64,000 nucleotides of DNA from Halicephalobus mephisto. Taxonomy: Eukaryota; Nematoda; Chromadorea; Rhabditida; Panagrolaimidae. The stretch spans positions 434,001 through 498,000 of the forward strand of contig SWDT01000011.1 of the NCBI GenBank assembly GCA_009193035.1, in the 5' to 3' direction. The notes under the pieces are model-generated. The model made no database searches, was not told where the DNA came from, and saw nothing but the letters and a program-made list of their open reading frames with translations. Every line of letters starts with the position of its first letter. Position 1 is the first letter of the stretch. Both the position numbers and the translations under genes were made by a program. Positions 29,080 to 40,804 of the stretch are shown here, in pieces.

Positions 29080-31830
29080 ATGGATGTCGACGAACAAGAA
29101 ATCGGGTACAAATGGGAGAGTTCCTACGCCGAAGGTTGGTTTTCATATATGAAATTTAAATTTTCACTTTTCACCAATTGCAGGTCTCAATATCCACGAA
29201 GCCTTTACTGAAGACGATTCCGGATCTGTAGAAAAAGCTATTGCTAAGCTCGTAGAAGATGCCAAGAAACGAAAACGAGAACAAGAACGACCGGCAAAAA
29301 AACGAATAGGAGTCGTAAGTTAAATTTCGAAATCACCTATGCCACTTTTCCGGACTTTTATTTTCTAATTTCTGAGTTTCAATTTGAAAATTAAAAACTG
29401 TTTTATATTTTTATATGGGATTTTAAAAGTTATTTTGGGTAAATTTTTATTTTTTTATAAAACTTTAAAATGAAATTTTGGGTAAATTTTTATTTTTTTA
29501 TAAAACTTTAAAATGAAAATTTAAATGTCTTTGAAATTGGAGATTAGTTTCCGGAACCCTGGATTCTGAAGGTTAATTTCTGATTTGAAAATTGGGATTT
29601 ATAGGTTAGATTACTGTATTGTAGGTGTTTTTTGTTGAAATTTAACTTCAGAATTGGAAGATACATGTCTCAGCACGTCGAAAATCTTAAATTTTCTTTT
29701 CAGCTCAGATACGTCTATCTTGTTATTGACAACAGTATTGCCATCACGGAGAAATCCCTGGAACCTGATAGATTGAGATGTACCCAGAAAGCTTTAAAAT
29801 CATTTATTCACAATTATTTTCGGGAAAATCCACTCTCGCAGCTGGGCATCATCGTCGTCAAAGACAAAGTAAGCGAACTTCAGATTCCCTTGACTGCTTC
29901 GGTGAAGGAACTAGAAGAAGGCATCGATGCTTTGAATGTGTTCGAATGCAAAGGTGACTTTTCTCTACAGAACGGTGTCCTCAGGGCATACCACAATCTC
30001 CAGGGATTGCCGATGCATGCTCATCGAGAAATCATCGTCATCATGGCTGCTATGACTTCTGTAGATTTCAGCAACATTTTCACAACCATGGAGGTATGGT
30101 TTCTTTGTTATTATTACAAAATTAGCATTATATGAAAATTTCCCGATAGTTTTTAGAATATTTTAAAATTTAGTAGAAATTTTTAAGAAATTCAAAATTT
30201 AGTAAACATTTTCGGATTTTCTAAAATTTATTGGAAATTCTTCGAATATTTCGTAATTTAGTGAGAATTTTCGAATTTTCTAAAATTTATTGGAAATTCT
30301 TCGAATATTTCGTAATTTAGTGAGAATTTTTGAGATATTTTAGAATCTAGTAGGAACTTTAAAATGCACTGGAAATTTCTGAGATATTTTAGAATTTAAT
30401 AAAAATTCCTAAAATATTCTGAAATTTCTTAAAAGTTTTATATTACGGAATTTTTCGGCAATATTTTATATTTCAGAGTTTCCTTAAAATTTCAGAATAT
30501 TCTTGAATTTAGTGAAGTTTTTTATTTTTGGTGTTGTAATAGTATTTTGCAGAATCTGAAACGGAATCAAATTATTGTTCATGGAATTCATCTTGCTTGT
30601 GAACTCTATGTTCTTCGAAAATTCTGTGCTAAGACGAGAGGATCTCATTTTGTCGTTCTAAACGATGTTCATTATGATGTTGTTTTGGGAGAGCTGGTAC
30701 TTCCACCGAAAGAACACTTATTTGCAAAGCAATCCAAAATAGAAACTTTTTACAAAATGGGATTTCCAAAAAAAGAAAGAATAATTGATCCTATTTTTTG
30801 TGCTTGGTGAGTTTGAAGAAATCAGTTAATCGGGATATACGGTAACTGCTTCTTTGTGACTTTTTTATTTCGTAAAATTTATTTTTTTTTTAAATTTTTA
30901 AATTAGGTTTTTGGTAGTTGGATTATTCCCTAAGATGCCAATCACGTAGTTAAAAAAGTTGATTTAAAAATGAAAAAATTAATTATTTAACAACTGCTTC
31001 CTTGTGACTTTTTCCCTTTATTTTGTAAGATTTATTTTTTCGTTTTTATATTAGTTTTTTTAATAATTAAATTAATATCTCAGTTAAGTAAAAAAAATCT
31101 CGAAATCAGTAGGAACCGAAGCGAAACAATTACGGTATACTTGTTAGTTTAAATTTAATATTTTAGTCATAAGGATGAATTTAAAACAATTACAATATAC
31201 TTGTTAATTTAAATTTAATATTTTAGTCATAAAGCTGAATTTATAACAATTACGGTATACTTGTTAGTTTAAATTTAATATTTTAGTCATAAAGATGAAT
31301 TTAAAACAATTACAATATACTTGTTAATTTAAATTTAATATTTTAGTCATAAGGATGAATTCAAAACAACTCTGGATTCTCCTGAAGACGTTGATCTTGG
31401 AGCTCATCTTCGACCATTTGGATTTTTTTGTGTTCAATGTAAAACTAGAGTTTGTTCTTTGCCAATTGACTGTCCTAATTGTGGATTGAGACTTGTTTCG
31501 GCTACCCAAATTGCGAAGGCTCAAATGCACATTTTGCCACTTCCGGTTTACCAGGAGCAATCTCAAATAACGTCGTAAGTTGTTTTTAAAAATTTTTAAA
31601 AATAATTTTATTTTTTTAGTGTGTGTTTTTCGTGCAATTTTAAATTTGGAAATGAAGATAAATGTTATGAATGTAAACTTTGTCACGAACTTTTTTGTGA
31701 CGAATGCGATGCAGCAAATCACCAAGCTATGATATGTCCTGGTTGTCCTGAATCTCACGTTCCAGACACCCGGATCAACGGACGTATGCATGAGAACGGA
31801 TTAACGAACGGATATCAAGAAAAAATTTGA
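29080..31830 (+). CDS. GTF2H2: TFIIH subunit p44 (GTF2H2)
   Basis: Core TFIIH subunit that regulates the XPD helicase. Exons 29080-29134, 29184-29314, 29704-30093, 30553-30806, 31347-31574, 31620-31830; 422 aa (human 395). It has an acidic/basic N terminus, then the vWA-like domain (RYVYLVIDNSIAITEKSLEP; SQLGIIVVKDKVSELQIPL; RNQIIVHGIHLACELYVLRK). The zinc-binding C4 segment is FFCVQCKTRVCSLPIDCPNC, and the C-terminal RING-like C4C4 is CFSCNF...CYECKLCHELFCDEC...CPGC. Exon 5 is preceded by three extra tandem copies of its own acceptor region. Its stop is 14 bp from the convergent ANKS-like stop. Confidence 0.95.
31141..31380 (+). repeat. Four-copy 60-bp repeat carrying the GTF2H2 exon 5 acceptor
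   Basis: Exact 60-bp period. Each unit has TTTAATATTTTAGTCATAA followed by a GATGAATTTAAAACAA-like stretch, i.e. the polypyrimidine tract, the AG and the first eight codons of exon 5 (HKDEFKTT). The fourth unit is the real exon start at 31347; the first three are upstream decoys with AG at 31165-31166, 31225-31226 and 31285-31286. Confidence 0.95.
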
Positions 31831-31844
31831 TTTTTTCGGGTTTT

Positions 31845-34800
31845 TTATTTTTTAAATGTGGATGTATAAACTTGTCTCAAGTTTGAAATTAATCCAAAAA
31901 TGGAAGATACATCGGATTCATCGAAATTTGGACATGATTCGACGATTTGTCGAATATCGTTTTCGTCACAACGAAGAAAAGTTTGAAAATCGACTTCTTG
32001 TTCCTTGAAGGCCTTTGAATAATGCTGTAATCCGATGGATTTAAGTCGTTGTTGAATGAAATCTGAAAAATTAAAAATAACTTTTACAATAAAATTTGAT
32101 ATAATTTTCTTAATTTTTAGGCATTTTCAGAAATTTAAAGCATATTAGATTTAGATGAAAAAACTGCCAGATTTGTCGTTTTTTTTACTTTTAGAAATAA
32201 GATAAAAGAAAACGAATTGCCAGATTTGTCGTTTTTTCACTTTTAAAAATATGGTAAAAGAAAACGAATTGCCAGATTTGTCGTTTTTTCACTTTTAGAA
32301 ATATGGTAAAAGAAAACGAATTGCCAAATTTGTCGTTTTTTCACTTTTAGAAATATGGTAAAAGAAAACGAATTGCCAGATTTGTCGTTTTTTTACTTTT
32401 GGAAATATGGTAGAAAATTAACAAATTTGCCTTTTTCTCTTCTTAGAATAGGCAAAAATATAAAAAAGGCCAGTCGAGGAAAAAATACCAGGTTTACCAC
32501 TTTTCTATTTTAATAAATCTTTCTCGTTTTACGTGGGAATTCAAAAATTACATCATTTTTAAAAAATTTAATCATATTTGATGATAAAAAACAAATTTAC
32601 CTCCACCAGGGTCGTTGATTTTGTGGATTCTTTGAGGAGAGATCCTTGGTGACGAGGATTCTTTGAGGTACTGGTACTTTTCAGAAGGTACTGGGTCTTT
32701 TTGAACTCCGGACTGGAAAGACGATGATCGCAGATGAGTATACGGTAGAAGAGACGCGGACTTGAGTGTTTTCGTTTCGACTAAGCTATGTGCTGAAGGA
32801 GACAAGGGGGGTTGGTAATTGGAATGGATGACGATACTGCCGTGACTCGATGAAGACAAATGATGCGGTTTCCTTGGGGCCCTTAAGTGAACAGAAGTCC
32901 CACTTTTCTTCATAGAATTTGATTCAGAATAGTTACTGGACAAAGAATAAGAAGAAGCCTTGGGGTCGGGCAGAGGATTGATCATGTAAGCACAGTTCTT
33001 CTGAGAAGCGGAGTAATTTCCGTCGTGGTCTTCTTCTGGAGCGTTGGCCCATTCTTCCATTCCAGAATTGACTCTTTGGAAATCGCCGTTGAATGGGATC
33101 CCAAGTGGAAAAGGCTTCAAGGAAAATCCGTTTTTGAAGAGACTTTGAGCGAGATTCCGGATCATGACCATATAATCCTCGATGGAGAAGTCTTTAATCC
33201 GTTCTCCCCTGCGGCTAAATCCTTGAAGAATATCGTTGGCTGTCACAAATCGCTCAGATAAAACGGAAAAATCAATGCTTGCGACGTCGATTCCAGTCAG
33301 GAATTCCTTCCTGGGGTGGTAGTCCTCCGGGGGTTCGGGTTTCCCGAGGATTCCGAAGTTATTTAGAAACCTAGTCCAGGTCAATCTTCCAGAAGACCGG
33401 ATATCAGAAAAACCGCCTAATTCCGCTTTTTTCGCAGTTATCGGAAGATTCACGAGTCTCTTGTGGAGAAGAGCGATCACTTTCGGATTAATCCCCCTGG
33501 AAGCGTAGGCAAAGTCCAAAGCCGTCCATCCAAAGTCGCATTTGACGTTCACCTTGGCTCCGGCGTGTAGAAGATTAATAATAATCTCGTTATCCCCCAG
33601 TATCGCGGCTATCATCAAAGCAGTCAGACCTAGTTTGGCTTCCTTAGTGTTCAAGTCCGCTTTCGAATCAATAATGACTCTCACGATTTCCTGTTGCCCG
33701 AAAATAACAGCGTACATCAACGGCGTCTGATCGTCGCTCAATTTCGTCCATTTCTCGGGATGTTCGAGGAGGTCAATAATCTCGACAGTTCTTCCTTCTT
33801 CAATGACTTCTCTGATATCCACAGTCGACGAATACCTCCGTTGAAGTTGTCTTTTGTGGTCTTGAAGAACTCTCCATATATCGATCCTTCCGCAAATGTT
33901 CACCAAATCATCGATATTAGAATTCTTGTAATTCCTAATGGCTTCTGGTTTGGCTCCGAGGTCAAGTAAGGTCGAAAACATCGTCGCTGAACTGCACATG
34001 ATGACGCAAGACATGATGTCGAGAGCGAACTGCGGCATCACGTAGTCCACTCTGGCCCCACGGGAAACGAGACAAGAAGCAATCACCGGCTGATTCTTGA
34101 AGGCTGCTGCCATCAACGGCGACGGAGAAACATCGTGTTTTTTTGGGTTTATGTCGACGACGTCCTTGAAAGACAGAAGATACTTGACGAGTTCGAAATG
34201 CCCTCCGGCACAGGCCAGAGTCAAGGGAGAAGCTCCGGTGAAAGTCGTGACGTCTAATTTCGCTCCTCTCTGAAGTAGCAGCTTCACCACCTCCAGATGG
34301 CCTTCTCGACAAGCGTGCAAAAGCGGCGTGAATCCAACGACATTACATCTTTCTAAATCTGGATCAAATGAAAGCAGAAATTCAATCTGAAATCGGTATA
34401 CTGTTATAAAAACATAAAAAACACAATACTATAAAAGGAAAAAACGGAAAATTCCACTTTTTTAGGAATTTCCAGGATCGCTGGGGAAGAAACAGGAGCG
34501 CGAGTGAGGACGGAGCGAGTCAACGGTGGAGATTCCCTGAATTACCACTTTTCTACTCCCACTCGCCCTTGCGCGGGAATTCAAAAATTACAAAAAACGA
34601 TTTTATTATAGAAAATTAAAAATCAAAGTTTTTCGAATTTTTCTCGACGTAAGTTGTCGGAATTACCATTTTACCTACTTCTATTCAGTTTGGGAAGGAA
34701 TTTAAAAATTCCGAAAGTGTGTCGTTTTTTGAAAATTATATTTGTAAAAATAAAAAAAAACTTACAAGTTTAATATGACCTTTGGCAGCGGCGATTTGGA

Positions 34801-34957
34801 GAGCAGTGACTCTGTCGTCGTCGAATTCGTCGACTTGGACTCCTTTTTCGAGGAACACCCGGACTCTGTCAATATTGCCCTCGGCACAGGCAGCTAACAT
34901 GTGCATTTTGTCGATGTCGCCCTCGTTGAACCAATCCGGACCTTTGGAAGCGCTCAT
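31845..34957 (-). CDS. ANKS6-like: Ankyrin-repeat and SAM-domain protein, ANKS6/ANKS3-like
   Basis: Family knowledge: ANKS3/ANKS6 link ankyrin repeats to a C-terminal SAM domain and act at cilia with NEK8 and BICC1; the nematode relative MLT-4 acts in moulting. Exons 34957-34766, 34386-32601, 32062-31845; 731 aa. Residues 12-110 and 215-330 are ankyrin repeats (DRVTALQIAAAKGHIKL; TPLLHACREGHLEVVKLLLQ; TPLMYAVIFGQQEIVRVII; TALMIAAILGDNEIIINLLH). A conserved linker (LTWTRFLNNFGILGKPEPPE) and a Ser-rich disordered region (SSNYSESNSMKKSGTSVHLR) follow. The last exon encodes a SAM domain (FIQQRLKSIGLQHYSKAFKE, QEVDFQTFLRCDENDI). The acceptor-like ccaaag abuts the ATG. Assignment between ANKS3 and ANKS6 is uncertain. 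Confidence 0.85.
32160..32420. repeat. Tandem repeat, about 60-bp unit, ANKS-like intron 2
   Basis: Four to five copies of GAAAACGAATTGCCAGATTT / GTCGTTTTTTCACTTTTAGA. Related GGCAAATCTGGCAA words recur in the array at 35790-36480. Confidence 0.85.
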
Positions 34958-35789
34958 CTTTGGAAACAGAATAAATCGAATTACTAATCGATCTGGAGAC
35001 GACTGCAATTGATCATGCCCGTTTATCAGACCGCGTGTTCTTTTCTCATTTCACACTTTTCAGAAATAACGAAAGGACAGACAAAATAGCCGTTTTACCT
35101 CTGGCTTTGTTCCGAAAATTAACTAAATACAAAAAATAAGTTATTACAAATTTTTGGTTTTTTATATATCGATTTTAAATTTTAGAAAATTCCAAAATTT
35201 TAGGATTTTTTAGTTTTTGATTGAATTTTAAAAATTTTAGGAAATTTCGGAATTTTAGAAAATTTCAAAGAACTTTTATGAAATTTTTAAAAGTTTTGGA
35301 ATTTTCCAAAAAGTCACAAAATTCTAAAAAATTCCAGAAAATTATAAAATTCTCGAAAAATTCTAAATTTTGAAAGATTTTACAAAATTTCAATTTTTTA
35401 ATAAAAATATAATTAAAAACGTTTTTTTTTGTAAAATTGTCTCGACACGAATTTTCGAAATTTTCAATTTTAAATATTTTAATTTTTAAAATTCCACAAA
35501 AATTTTCAGAAATCTTCAGAATTTTCAATTTTTAATAAAAATAATATTTTTTAAATTTTAAATTTTATCACGTGAATTAAAAATGAACATAATATGTGAA
35601 TTTTTATCGTCGAAGTTCACCGATTACTTAAAACCAGTTTTCATTGTTTAAAAATTAATACAAATAGACATTATAATTAAAAAACGAAATATTATTTTCG
35701 AATTTTTGTAAAAAAAGTTAATCTGACAATTTTCTAACGAGATTGATTTGCTTTTTTCGAACATTTTTACCTAATTTCCAAAAATAAAA

Positions 35790-36480
35790 AAATGGTAAAT
35801 CTGGTAACTTGTTTTTATTTCTTTTATCGAAATGCTAAAAATAAAAAAAAACAAATCTGGTGACTTTCTGTTGAAATTGGTTCATCTTTTTTTGAATTTC
35901 TTTATCAAAGTACTAAAAATAGGAAAAAAGTAAATTTGGCAACTGGTTATTTAGATCAACTCGCTCTTTTTTCTTTTTTACTACTGTTCTAAAAATAGAA
36001 AAATTATAAATTTGGTAACTAGTTCTTTTTTATTTTTTAATTAATTTCTAAAAATAGAAAAATTGTAAATTTGGCAATTCTGCATTAAAATCAACTTTTT
36101 TTAAAAATATTTTTGTCAGAATTCTAAAAGAGCAAAAATGGTAAATCTGGCATCTTGTTTCCTTTTTGTACCTCTTTTACCTAATATCTAGGATTAAAAA
36201 AGGCAAATCTGACAATTTTCTATTAAAATCAACTCGCTCTTCTAAATACCTCTTTTGCCAGAATTCTAAAAGTGCAAAAAAGGCAAATCTGGAAATTCTG
36301 CATTAAAATCAACTCGCTCTTCTAAATATCTCTTTTGCCAAAATGCTAAAAGTGCAAAAATGGTAAATCTGGCAATTTTCTATCAAAATCAACTCGCTTC
36401 TTTTCGCACATTTTTGCCAAAATGCTAAAAGTGCAAAAATGGCAAATTTTGCAATTCTATATCGAAATCGGTTTGTTTTC
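35790..36480. repeat. Degenerate tandem array, about 65-bp unit
   Basis: Recurring GTGCAAAAATGGTAAATCTG, GCAATTTTCTATTAAAATC and AACTCGCTCTTTT words over about 700 bp. Vocabulary shared with the array in the ANKS-like intron 2. Confidence 0.75.
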
Positions 36481-37119
36481 TTTTTTGACTTTTTTCCTAA
36501 TTTCTGGAAGTTCTTAAAACTTCACAAATTCGCTTCAAAACAATTTCGTAACAACTTCCTAGTTTTATAATGATATGATTTTTTATTTACTCGAAAACAA
36601 ATATATTGCATGTGTAAAATAAGCCAAACAGGATTGAACGTTGTAGTTGAGTCTCACGCAATTGAGCATTTCGCTGGACCGTTTTTCCTTTTCAGCCTTT
36701 TTAAGTGAGCTCGTTTTCGAAAAATAAAAAATCACAAAAAATCTAAAAAATAAAATTTTTTCAAAATCTAAAAAATAAAATTTTTCAAAATCTAAAAAAA
36801 TAAAATTTTTTCAAAATCTAAAAAAATAAAATTTTTAAAATCTAAAAAAATAAAATTTTTCAAAATCTAAAAAAATAAAATTTTTCAAAATTTAAAAATA
36901 AAAAAAAATAAAATTATAAAAATTAAATTTTTTATTTATTTTTAATTTTTTAAATTTATTTTTGAAAAATTAAATTTCTTCCAAAAACAGCTTATTGAAT
37001 TTTTTCCTTATTTGTTGTTTGTTGTTTTTATGCGTGTTTTCCTTCAGTCTCTGGCCTGTCAGCTGACAAGGAGAGTACATTTACTGACGCCACTCTTATA
37101 TAATCCATAACTCATTTTA

Positions 37120-37470
37120 CATTTTTAGAAACATTTATCCAAAATCCGTCGTGGATTTTTACCGAATATTATTGTAAAAATAAAAATAAAAAAATTTAAA
37201 AAATAGAATTTCATATATGAAAAACTAAATTTTTTCTAGGATAATTCTAAAATAAATTTATATTTTTAGAAACATCTATCCAAAATCCGTCGTGGATTTT
37301 TACTGAATATTATTGTAAAAATAAAAAAATATAATTTCATATATGAAAAACTAAATTTTTTCTAGGATAATTCTAAAATAAATTTATATTTCATTTTACA
37401 TTTTTAGAAATATCTATCCAGAATCCGTCGTGAATTTTTACTGAATATTTTTATAAAAATAAAATTTTAT
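37120..37470. repeat. Tandem repeat, about 125-bp unit, three copies
   Basis: Each copy holds CATTTTTAGAAACATTTATC, AAAATCCGTCGTGGATTTTT (an inverted-repeat core AAAATCC...GGATTTT) and, in two copies, TTTCATATATGAAAAACTAA. Confidence 0.85.
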
Positions 37471-38059
37471 ATATCGCATGTCCAAAATAATTTTTTCAAA
37501 AAAAACTATTTTTAATAAATTTTTTAATAATAATTTTCTTAAAAATTTTATTTTTGTTAAAAAAATAAAAAATAAAATATATTTGATAGATTATTAGATA
37601 TTTAGTGAAAATTTATTTATTTTTGTCGAATATCTTTGAAGCGAAAAAATCGGATAAATTTACGAATTTTCATATATCAAGCGTCAAAAACGCGAAAGAA
37701 CCTGTTTGTTCATTTTGAAGCTGTAGATATCTCTTTGAAACACTTTTTTTCTGTTTTAATTTTAATAATTTTAATAATTTTAATAATTTTATTAAGTTTA
37801 ATAATTTTATTAATTTTAATAATTTTAATAATTTTAATATTTTTAATATTTTTATTAATTTTATTAATTTTATTAATTTTTTAAATAAGGTTTAATTTTC
37901 AATGATAATTCTAAATATATAATAATTTTTTTTAAATATGAAAATTTTTAAAAATTCGCCGATTTTTTAAACAAACTTTTTTTTAATTAAATTTTTTTAA
38001 ATCAGGTTTAATTTTAATATTAATTGTAATTGTTTAATTTCTTAGAAAATAAAAATTTT

Positions 38060-38505
38060 GTGTTTTATCAAAGTTCGAGGTCAAAATTAGAATTTTCCGT
38101 TCTAAAACAACATTTATGGATTTTTCTATTTTAAAAATCCATATTATCTAAATTGATAAAACTTGATATTTAGATTTTTCGAATCACAACATGACCTATA
38201 AGTCATGTCTCAAAAAGAAAAACAAAAATTCCAGAATTTCTGTCTTGGAGCGAAAACTCTAATTTTAAAAATTTTTATCTTAAAGAGAAAAATCTAATTT
38301 TTAAAATTTCTGTCTTGGAACGAAAAGTTCAATTTTTAAAATTTTTATCTTAAAGGGAAAATTCTAATTTTTAAAATTTTTATCTTAAAGGGAAAACTCT
38401 AATTTTTTATATTTCTGTCTTAGGACGAAAACTCTAATTTTTAAAACTTTTGTCTTGAAGCGAAAAATTTCAAATTTCGACCTTGAATTTTGGGCACCAA
38501 TTTTA
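38060..38505. mobile_element. Inverted-repeat-ended array element, copy A
   Basis: The left end has TTTTATCAAAGTTCGAGGTC; the right end read on the minus strand has TGTTAAAATTGGTGCCCAAA then TTCAAGGTCGAAATTTGAAA, so the ends are long imperfect inverted repeats. The inside contains about six tandem units of about 40 bp (AAAACTCTAATTTTTAAAAT / TTCTGTCTTGGAGCG). The same structure recurs at 59340-60165 and 62765-63025. Confidence 0.6.
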
Positions 38506-40540
38506 ACAATACGGAACACTGGATTCTGGATACATATATATGCTTGAAATTCACTAAAAAGACGCATAACTCGTGTCAGGACTGGTGCCGGGGCCAGAAA
38601 CGGCCTTCCCCACGCGAGCGTCCGTTTTCCAGAAAATCCATCTTTAAAATTTTTTTCAGTTGTTTTATTTTTTCGTTTTTTTGTTTCTTCCTTTTTTAGT
38701 TTTCTTTAAAAATATAGTTTTTTGTAAACAAAAATCCAAAAAACGGATATGTGCTTTGATTTTCTAAATTTCAAAATTTTAAAAAATAAAAAAACTCCGA
38801 AAATAAATTTTTTTAAATTTCAAAACTTTTTTATTTTTTAAATTAAAAAAATTTTATTTCCAAAACTTTTTTATTTTTTAAATTTAGGTTTAAATTTTTT
38901 TTTAAATTTTTAAATTTAAATTTTTTTTATTATTTAAATTTAAATTTTTTTTATTATTTAAATTTAAATTTTTTTTTATTTTTAAATTTAAATTTTTTTT
39001 TATTTTTAAATTTAAATTTTTTTTATTTTTTATTTTTAAATTTTTTTAATTTTTAATTTTTAATTTTTAAATTTAAATTTTTTTAATTTTATTTTGGAAA
39101 ATTAAAAATGACCTTGAAAAAATTCATGATTTTTTACGTTTTTTCGATTTTTGCCTGAAGGTTGACTTTTCGGTCCATGAACGAGTTTCGACAATCTGAG
39201 GCCAAATTTTCCTTTCATTTCTATTGGAACTTTTTGTATTTGTCATTGATCTTGTTCCAGGATGTTCCGAAAAAAGAATTGGAACGAAATTCTTGGAAAA
39301 CTTGTTTCTATTAAAAATCATACAAAAAATTAATTTTTTTAAATTTTTCAGTTTTCTAAAAATTGTAAAATTTTAATTTTGGATATTTTTTAAATTTTAC
39401 AACTTTTTCTAAATTTATTTTTTTTAAATTTTTTAAAATCCTAAAAATTGTAAAAATTTTAATTTTAGATTTTTTTAAACTTTTTCTAAATTAATTTTTT
39501 TTAAATTTTTTAAAATCCTAAAAATTGTAAAAATTTTAATTTTGGATATTTTTTAAATTTAAAAAGTTTTCTAAATTATTTTTTTAAATTTTTTAAAATC
39601 CTAAAAATTGTAAAATTTTAATTTTAAATATTTGTTAAAGTTTTTCTAAATTGTGAAAAATGTTTTTAATTTTTTGTGAAATTTTAAAAATTAATTTTTT
39701 CGACATAAATTTTCTAAAAACATGGAATTATCGATTTTAAATGTTTATTTTAAAAGTTTATGTGGGATTTTCGATGATTTTGGAAACTTCAATTGAATTT
39801 CGAAAAATTCTAAATTTTTGTGAAATCCTAGCATTAAAATGAATTTTAAAAATTAACTTTTTTAAAAATATTTAAAAAAAGTTAATTTTCTAAAATCTTT
39901 AAAACTAAAATTTTTAATTTATGTTTTTTAAAATTTCCGTGGATTCGAACTTTTTTGAATATTTTTAATATTAAATTTTCTAATTTTAAAAATATTTTAA
40001 AAAAGTTAATTTTCTAAAATTTTTAAAACTTTAAAATTTCTAATTTATGTTTCTTAACATTTTCATGGATTCTGGAGGATTTTAAAACTTCTCAAATTTT
40101 CTAATTTATATGTTTTCTAAAATTTCCGTGGATTCGAACTTTTTTGAATATTTTTAATATTAAATTTTCTAATTTTTTTAAATCTTTAAAATTTCTCAAA
40201 ATTTCTAATTTATGTTTTTAACATTTCCGTGGATTCTGGAGGATTCTAAAAACTTGGAAATTCTTGTTTCGAGTTCCAGGATGTCCCAAAAAGAGAATTG
40301 AAACGGGATATTCGAGAAACTCGTTTCAATTGGAAAATCGGTCCAAAAGAAAAATCTCGTTTCATATTTATCTTTGAATTTTTCTCATTGATTTAATTTT
40401 TGATTTTAATCAAAAACTAATTTTAAATTTTTAAATTTTCGTTTTTTTCGATCTTTGGTCCGGCTTGTTTGACTTCTGATCCGTTTCAAATTTGACCTAT
40501 TATCTCTAAAAATTTATAATTTTTATTTCAAAGTACTTGT

Positions 40541-40804
40541 CACAAGGTTACAGACCAGTCAAGTTGCCATTTGCTTTTGAGAAATTTTCGGGAAACAGCT
40601 GATTTGGATCCGTGTGTCGCCGTTCGTCCTCCCGGTTTTGCGCAAACGGACCGGCCTTCCTCTGACTGGCTCTCTCGACTGGCCACAAGACTCGGAAAGC
40701 GGCTGACACGAAGTCAGCTGTGAATCCTGAGAGGCATTTCGACGTTTTTAAGAAACAACTGTCTGATAAGGAAATTTTATCTTTGAAAAAATTTCTGATT
40801 CAGA
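40541..40804 (+). promoter_or_regulatory. GC-rich promoter region of the F-box gene
   Basis: A 200-bp GC-rich island with tgcgcaaacggaccggcc and two CAGCTG E-box-like sites (near 40599 and 40723), then ctgattcag one nucleotide before the ATG. Confidence 0.5.

Larger units (their letters stand above)
34958..40540. other. Gene-poor 5.6-kb intergenic region, repeat-rich
   Basis: No gene that I can support. It contains several independent arrays listed separately. In addition, 36720-36900 is a ladder of AAATCTAAAAAAATAAAATT, 37740-37880 is a (TTAATAATTT)n simple repeat (its ORF is an artefact), and 38820-40200 is degenerate A/T sequence. A small GC island at 38570-38640 and a diverged duplicated block (39248-39330 and 40266-40345) stand out. 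Confidence 0.6.

Noticed and set aside
31141..31346. CRISPR-like regular repeat array
   Set aside because: The 60-bp units are contiguous with no unique spacers, and the window is a eukaryotic nuclear genome.
37636..37884. 82-aa ORF rich in Ile/Leu that looks like a membrane protein
   Set aside because: The hydrophobic part is translation of a (TTAATAATTT)n simple repeat in a gene-free region, with no splice sites or conserved motif.
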